Origin: Bacteroidales bacterium
GTDB lineage: Bacteria > Bacteroidota > Bacteroidia > Bacteroidales > P3
Assembly (NCBI GenBank): GCA_900769785.1
Contig: CAAGHV010000134.1
Coordinates: 1-18,817 of the forward strand
Direction of reading: 5' to 3'
DNA: 18,817 bases
Made by a program: the position numbers and the translations under genes. Below are positions 14,538 through 18,817 of this stretch, in pieces (positions within the stretch are counted from its first letter, which is position 1; each line of letters begins with the position of its first letter). The notes under the pieces were generated by a model. The model saw nothing but the letters and a program-made list of their open reading frames with translations. It ran no database searches and was not told where the DNA came from.

Positions 14538-15692
14538 ATGAATAGTTTACGACAATTTATTGATAAGATAAAGCCGAATTTCGAGAAAGGTGGAAAATTT
14601 GAGAAGTTAGGTTCCACATTCGGCGCTTTCGAAACATTTGCTTTCGTTCCAAACGAAGTAACAAAGAAGGGTTCTCATATCCGTGATGCTGTGGATATGA
14701 AGCGTACGATTATAGTAGTTGTGTTGGCTTTGATACCTGCATTGCTATTTGGTATGTGGAATGTTGGTTATCAACATTCGCTTTCTATTGGCGAAACAGC
14801 ACCTATATGTGATACCATTTGGCAAAACTTTTGGTATGGTTTCTTGAGAGTATTGCCTATTATAGTTGTAACCTACGTAGTGGGTTTGGCTATTGAATTT
14901 ACGTACGCACAAATTCGTGGTCATGCCGTTAATGAAGGTTTCTTGGCCACAGGTTTACTTATACCACTTATTGTTCCCGTTACTATACCACTGTGGCAAG
15001 TAGCATTGGCTACAGCTTTTGCTGTTATAATAGGAAAAGAAGTATTTGGTGGTACAGGTATGAACTTTATGAATCCTGCATTGGTGGCTCGTGCATTCTT
15101 GTTCTTTGCTTACCCTAACTGTATGTCGGGTGACAAAGTGTGGATCCACAATGCTGGTGATGCTATATCAGGAGCAACACCACTAGGAGATGCCATGGTA
15201 GGCAATTTTTCGTCAATGCCATCGGTAATGGATATGTTTTGGGGTATAATACCCGGTTCAATAGGTGAAACATCTATTCCTGCAATATTGATAGGAGCTG
15301 TGTTGTTGCTTGTAACAGGTGTGGCAAGTTGGAGAATTATGCTATCGATAGTTTTAGGAGCTTCGGCCGTAGGTTTGTTGATTAATGCTATTGGTGGAAA
15401 CGGATACATGGAATTGCCATTCTACTATCATTTCTTGATGGGTGGTTTTGCATTCGGTTGTGTATTCATGGCTACTGACCCTGTAACAGCAGCTCAAACC
15501 AACAAAGGAAAATGGATATATGGTTTCTTAATTGGTGCTTTTGCAGTAGTAATACGCGTATTCAATCCTGCTTATCCTGAAGGCATGATGCTTGCTATAT
15601 TATTAATGAACGTATTTGCTCCACTTATTGACTACTATGTGGTAGATGCAAATATTAGAGCACGTAAGAAAAGAATGCAAGTAAGTAAATAA
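14538..15692 (+). CDS. nqrB: Na+-translocating NADH:quinone reductase subunit B
   Basis: NqrB is the main membrane subunit: it holds one covalent FMN and riboflavin, and it takes part in Na+ translocation and quinone reduction. The 384-residue length is close to family norms. The N-terminal cytoplasmic part includes FETFAFVPNEVTKKGSHIRD, then about nine hydrophobic helices begin at TIIVVVLALIPALLFG. FGGTGMNFMNPALVARAF is a conserved loop. DAISGATPLGD contains T214, the residue expected to carry FMN by a phosphoester bond added by ApbE; no apbE gene is in the window. The C-terminal MATDPVTAA and RVFNPAYPEGMMLAIL are also hallmarks. A good promoter lies upstream, and nqrC follows after 35 bp. 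Confidence 0.95.
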   Translation: MNSLRQFIDKIKPNFEKGGKFEKLGSTFGAFETFAFVPNEVTKKGSHIRDAVDMKRTIIVVVLALIPALLFGMWNVGYQHSLSIGETAPICDTIWQNFWYGFLRVLPIIVVTYVVGLAIEFTYAQIRGHAVNEGFLATGLLIPLIVPVTIPLWQVALATAFAVIIGKEVFGGTGMNFMNPALVARAFLFFAYPNCMSGDKVWIHNAGDAISGATPLGDAMVGNFSSMPSVMDMFWGIIPGSIGETSIPAILIGAVLLLVTGVASWRIMLSIVLGASAVGLLINAIGGNGYMELPFYYHFLMGGFAFGCVFMATDPVTAAQTNKGKWIYGFLIGAFAVVIRVFNPAYPEGMMLAILLMNVFAPLIDYYVVDANIRARKKRMQVSK

Positions 15693-15727
15693 AAATGATG
15701 GTAAAATAAATAACAGAGAATATTGTC

Positions 15728-16456
15728 ATGAAGAATTTTTCTAACAAATATATATTCATTTATGCTACTGTTTTGGTGGTAATAGTAGCAGCTGTGCTTT
15801 CTACTACTGCTGTAGTATTGAAACCTTACCAAACAAAAAATATTGAAACTGAAAAGATACAAAACCTTTTAGCCGCTGTAAATATCGAAGCATCGTTTGA
15901 CGAAGCTGAGAATATGTACAAAAAATATTTCAAAGAAGAGTTGGCGATAAACAAAGAAGGTGCTATAGTAAGTCGTTATGATATTAATACAGGCAATTTA
16001 GAAGGTGACATACGTCCATTTGCTATAGATGTAAAGAAACATCAAGCTTTGTTGAAAGCAGGCGACGATGTAGCATTCCCATTGTATATTTATGAAAAAG
16101 ATGGACAAAAGGGTTATGTAATACCATTGCAAGGAGCCGGTTTGTGGGGCGACATTTGGGGCAACATAGCATTGGCTTCGGATTTTAACACTGTTGTTGG
16201 TGTCAACTTTGGTCATGCTAGTGAAACTCCAGGCTTGGGTGCCGAAATAGCAACAAAAGCATTCCAAGAACCTTTTGCAGGAAAACATATCTATGATGCT
16301 GATGGAAATTTCGTATCTGTACCTGTAAGAAAGAATGCAGTAGATAACGACGTTGATGCAATATCGGGCGGCACAATCACTTCTACAGCTGTGTCAGATA
16401 TGTTATATAACGATTTGAACTTTTATCAAAACTATAGAAACAAAATAGTAGAATAA
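15728..16456 (+). CDS. nqrC: Na+-translocating NADH:quinone reductase subunit C
   Basis: NqrC has one transmembrane helix and a periplasmic FMN-binding domain that passes electrons toward NqrB. The 242-residue protein shows the anchor at about 9-32 (YIFIYATVLVVIVAAVLST). Features of the domain are IVIPLQGAGLWGDIWG-type sequence near 130-145 (here GYVIPLQGAGLWGDIWG) and GHASETPGLGAEI near 165. DAISGGTITSTAV has T216 as the predicted flavin-bound Thr. Here Gly takes the place of the Ala common in SGAT, as a conservative change. It sits 35 bp after nqrB and 16 bp before nqrD, clearly in one operon. Confidence 0.94.
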   Translation: MKNFSNKYIFIYATVLVVIVAAVLSTTAVVLKPYQTKNIETEKIQNLLAAVNIEASFDEAENMYKKYFKEELAINKEGAIVSRYDINTGNLEGDIRPFAIDVKKHQALLKAGDDVAFPLYIYEKDGQKGYVIPLQGAGLWGDIWGNIALASDFNTVVGVNFGHASETPGLGAEIATKAFQEPFAGKHIYDADGNFVSVPVRKNAVDNDVDAISGGTITSTAVSDMLYNDLNFYQNYRNKIVE

Positions 16457-16472
16457 AGAAATACTGAAAGCA

Positions 16473-17102
16473 ATGAGTGCAAAGAATTTAAAATTGATAA
16501 AGAATCCGCTAAGCAAAGAAAATCCAATCACAGTACAAGTGTTGGGTATATGCTCTGCGTTGGCTGTAACAGCTCAAGTAAAGCCTGCTTTGGTAATGGC
16601 TATATCTGTAATAGTGGTGGTCGCTCTTTCGAATGTAATTATCTCATTATTGCGTAACACAATACCTCCACGTATTCGTATTATTGTACAACTATTGGTT
16701 GTAGCTATGATGGTAATTTTGGTGGACCAAATTCTAAAGGCTTTTGTTTATGATGTAAGTAAACAACTTTCGGTATTTGTGGGACTTATCATTACCAATT
16801 GCATTGTAATGGGACGCTTGGAAGCTTTTGCAATGCAAAACAAGCCATGGCCATCGTTCCTTGATGGTGTTGGAAATGGCTTAGGATATGGACTTATATT
16901 AGTCATAGTAGCATTCTTCCGCGAGCTTTTCGGTTCCGGTACATTGTTGGGATTTCAAATTATTCCCGAAAGTTGGTATGCTGCCAACGGTGGTTTCTAC
17001 TATAACAATGGTTTCTTTATATTGCCTCCTATGGCGTTGATAATAGTAGGTATCATTATATGGGTTCACCGTTCAAGAAACAAAGACCTTTGTGAAAATT
17101 AA
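16473..17102 (+). CDS. nqrD: Na+-translocating NADH:quinone reductase subunit D
   Basis: NqrD is a six-helix integral subunit, homologous to NqrE with inverted topology, and the two together hold an intramembrane Fe-S centre. The 209-residue length is normal. C27 (VLGICSALAV) and C110 (IITNCIVMGR) are the cluster ligand positions, and both are present. GRLEAFAMQNKPWPSFLDG and FRELFGSGTLLG are family signatures. The N-terminal segment KNPLSKENPITVQVLG is typical. It starts 16 bp after nqrC, with no evident Shine-Dalgarno. Confidence 0.95.
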   Translation: MSAKNLKLIKNPLSKENPITVQVLGICSALAVTAQVKPALVMAISVIVVVALSNVIISLLRNTIPPRIRIIVQLLVVAMMVILVDQILKAFVYDVSKQLSVFVGLIITNCIVMGRLEAFAMQNKPWPSFLDGVGNGLGYGLILVIVAFFRELFGSGTLLGFQIIPESWYAANGGFYYNNGFFILPPMALIIVGIIIWVHRSRNKDLCEN

Positions 17103-17122
17103 TAATGGAGGATTAGAAGACT

Positions 17123-17740
17123 ATGCAAGATTTAATAAACTTATTTATACGTTCGATTTTTATCGACAATATGATTTTCGCATTCTTTTTGGGTATGTGT
17201 TCTTATTTGGCAGTATCCAAAACAGTGAAAACATCTATGGGCTTGGGTATCGCCGTTGTATTTGTAATGGTAATAACTGTACCTATCAACTATTTACTAG
17301 ATAATTATGTGTTGAAAGAAGGTGCTCTTACCTGGATTAGTCCGGCATTTGCTTCGGTTGACTTAAGTTTCCTTACTTTTATTCTATTCATTGCTGTTGT
17401 AGCTTCTATAGTACAATTGTTGGAAATGGTAGTAGAAAAGTTTGCTCCTGCATTATATAATGCACTAGGTATATTCCTACCTCTTATTGCTGTAAACTGT
17501 GCTATTTTGGGAGCATCGTTATTTATGCAAGGCAAAGGTTTCCAATCTGTAGGCGAAACAGCTGTATATGCTTTGGGTTCGGGTATTGGTTGGTTGCTTG
17601 CCATTGTAGGTATTGCAGCTATTCGTGAAAAACTACGTTACTCTCAAGTGCCGGCCCCTTTGAAAGGCTTAGGTATTACCTTTATCATAACAGGGTTGAT
17701 GGGTATAGCTTTCATGAGTTTCTTAGGTATCAAATTATAA
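17123..17740 (+). CDS. nqrE: Na+-translocating NADH:quinone reductase subunit E
   Basis: NqrE pairs with NqrD to form the intramembrane Fe-S site and part of the Na+ path. The 205-residue protein has six hydrophobic helices. C26 (FFLGMCSYLAVSK) and C126 (LIAVNCAILGASLF) are the expected ligands. VEKFAPALYNALGIFLPLI and IREKLRYSQVPAPLKGLGI are conserved NqrE segments. GGAGG-like spacing is favourable: GGAGG at 17107-17111 lies 11 bases before the ATG, overlapping the end of the nqrD region. It is 20 bp after nqrD and 21 bp before nqrF. Confidence 0.95.
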   Translation: MQDLINLFIRSIFIDNMIFAFFLGMCSYLAVSKTVKTSMGLGIAVVFVMVITVPINYLLDNYVLKEGALTWISPAFASVDLSFLTFILFIAVVASIVQLLEMVVEKFAPALYNALGIFLPLIAVNCAILGASLFMQGKGFQSVGETAVYALGSGIGWLLAIVGIAAIREKLRYSQVPAPLKGLGITFIITGLMGIAFMSFLGIKL

Positions 17741-17761
17741 TAAAAAGGAAAAATAATTGAT

Positions 17762-18817
17762 ATGAACATACATTTATTATCAGTAGGATTAGGATTGGTC
17801 TTGGGAACAAGCGTTGTAGTGTTCCTTATCATCATACTTTTGTTTGTGGCATTGTTACTTGGCGTTCGTGCCAAACTTATGCCCAAAGGTGATGTTGTCA
17901 TAAACATCAATGGCGAAAAAGATGTTACCGTTCAACCCGGTGGCAGCTTGCTTTCTACATTGGCAGCTCAAAAAATATTTTTGCCTTCGGCTTGTGGAGG
18001 TAAAGGTTCTTGTGGACAATGCCGTTGCCGTGTACCGGAAGGTGGTGGCGAAATATTGCCAACAGAAAAAGGTTTCTTTACTCGTAAGCAAATACAAGAT
18101 AATTGGAGACTTGGTTGCCAAGTAAAGGTAAAAGAAAATATGAAAATCATTGTACCTGAATCGGTACTTGGTGTAAAAGAATGGGAATGTACAGTTATAT
18201 CCAATAGAAACGTTGCTACATTTATCAAAGAGTTTATAGTGGCATTGCCCGAAGGCGAACACATGGACTTTGTTCCAGGTTCTTATGCTCAGATAAAGAT
18301 TCCTGCATACTCTATGGATTACGACAAAGACATAGATAAAGACCTTATTGGTGAAGAGTATTTGCCAGCATGGAAAAACTTTGGTTTGTTCGACCTTAAG
18401 TGTAAAAATGACACTCCTACAATCCGTGCATACTCTATGGCTAACTACCCTGCCGAAGGTGATAGAATTATGCTTACAGTACGTATTGCTACTCCTCCAT
18501 TCAAACCAAAACCACAAGTTGGTTTCCAAAACGTAATGCCAGGTATAGCTTCGTCGTACATATTCACCCTTAAACCAGGTGATAAGGTTATAATGAGTGG
18601 TCCTTATGGCGAATTTAGCCCAATATTCGACTCGAAGAAAGATATGATATGGGTAGGTGGTGGTGCCGGTATGGCTCCGTTGCGTGCTCAGATAATGCAT
18701 ATGACTAAAACATTGCGTACTACTGATCGTAAGATGGATTACTTCTATGGTGCACGTGCTCTTAATGAAGTATTCTATCTACAAGATTTCCTTGCTTTGG
18801 AAAAAGAATTCCCGAAC
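17762..18817 (+). CDS. nqrF: Na+-translocating NADH:quinone reductase subunit F, truncated by window end
   Basis: NqrF is the NADH-oxidising entry subunit. The frame starts at ATG 17762 and is open for 352 codons to the last base, so the last several dozen residues of the roughly 410-425 expected lie beyond the window. A membrane anchor covers about 5-33. The 2Fe-2S ferredoxin domain has C78, C84, C87 (ACGGKGSCGQC) and C119 (RLGCQ). The flavin domain has RAYSMAN at 222-228, which binds FAD. GGGAGMAPLR at 299-308 begins the NADH-binding fold. All visible cofactor residues are intact. It follows nqrE by 21 bp in the same operon. Truncation is by the window, not a gene defect. Confidence 0.95.
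   Translation, partial: MNIHLLSVGLGLVLGTSVVVFLIIILLFVALLLGVRAKLMPKGDVVININGEKDVTVQPGGSLLSTLAAQKIFLPSACGGKGSCGQCRCRVPEGGGEILPTEKGFFTRKQIQDNWRLGCQVKVKENMKIIVPESVLGVKEWECTVISNRNVATFIKEFIVALPEGEHMDFVPGSYAQIKIPAYSMDYDKDIDKDLIGEEYLPAWKNFGLFDLKCKNDTPTIRAYSMANYPAEGDRIMLTVRIATPPFKPKPQVGFQNVMPGIASSYIFTLKPGDKVIMSGPYGEFSPIFDSKKDMIWVGGGAGMAPLRAQIMHMTKTLRTTDRKMDYFYGARALNEVFYLQDFLALEKEFPN

Noticed and set aside
17855..18700. A 281-codon minus-strand open frame
   Set aside because: It is fully antisense to nqrF, whose cofactor motifs are intact; the composition is typical of a shadow frame.

Overview
The window looks like a low-GC chromosome segment of an anaerobic Bacteroidota, probably order Bacteroidales. 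The grounds are: seven upstream regions carry the Bacteroidota sigma-A -7 box TAnnTTTG (always followed by CA); one gene is a CarboxypepD_reg/TonB-dependent receptor; there is a complete Na+-NQR locus; and most genes lack a Shine-Dalgarno. The assignment rests on these traits only; no database search was possible.

Layout. 1-824: AT-rich non-coding DNA with an array of ACCTACCT half-sites and a promoter. 825-2249 (+): secreted M28 metallopeptidase, ending at a terminator shared with a convergent minus-strand pair, pyrF (2937-3782) and a small four-helix membrane protein (2340-2903). 3783-4429: divergent intergenic region with the pyrF and holA promoters and a nested repeat. 4430-7753 (+): holA, then a TonB-dependent receptor only 6 bp downstream, then a strong terminator. 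7754-8210: five repeat units at exactly 22 bp. 8211-9659 (-): Na+/alanine symporter of the AGCS family. 9902-10303 (+): NifX/NifB-family cofactor-binding protein with a His/Cys-rich tail. 10637-11494 (+): unrecognised lipoprotein. 11688-18817 (+): nqrA, a NapH/NosR-like membrane polyferredoxin, nqrB, nqrC, nqrD, nqrE and a truncated nqrF that runs off the right edge.

How the genes fit together. The main metabolic unit is the sodium-pumping NADH:quinone oxidoreductase. NqrF oxidises NADH; electrons pass through its FAD and 2Fe-2S cluster, the Fe-S site of NqrD/NqrE, and the FMNs on NqrC and NqrB, to quinone, and Na+ is expelled. The symporter could spend that Na+ gradient. The polyferredoxin between nqrA and nqrB is the unusual part: it has two ferredoxin motifs, two intramembrane CxxxC pairs and an N-terminal four-Cys cluster. 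A strong hairpin follows nqrA and a near-ideal promoter precedes nqrB, so the locus may be several transcription units.

The most unexpected pattern is non-coding. Four intergenic regions (410-508, 4084-4197, 7986-8088, 10380-10462) carry short repeat arrays of unrelated sequence, and in all four the units sit about 22 bp apart, roughly two helical turns. I could not identify this as any named element.
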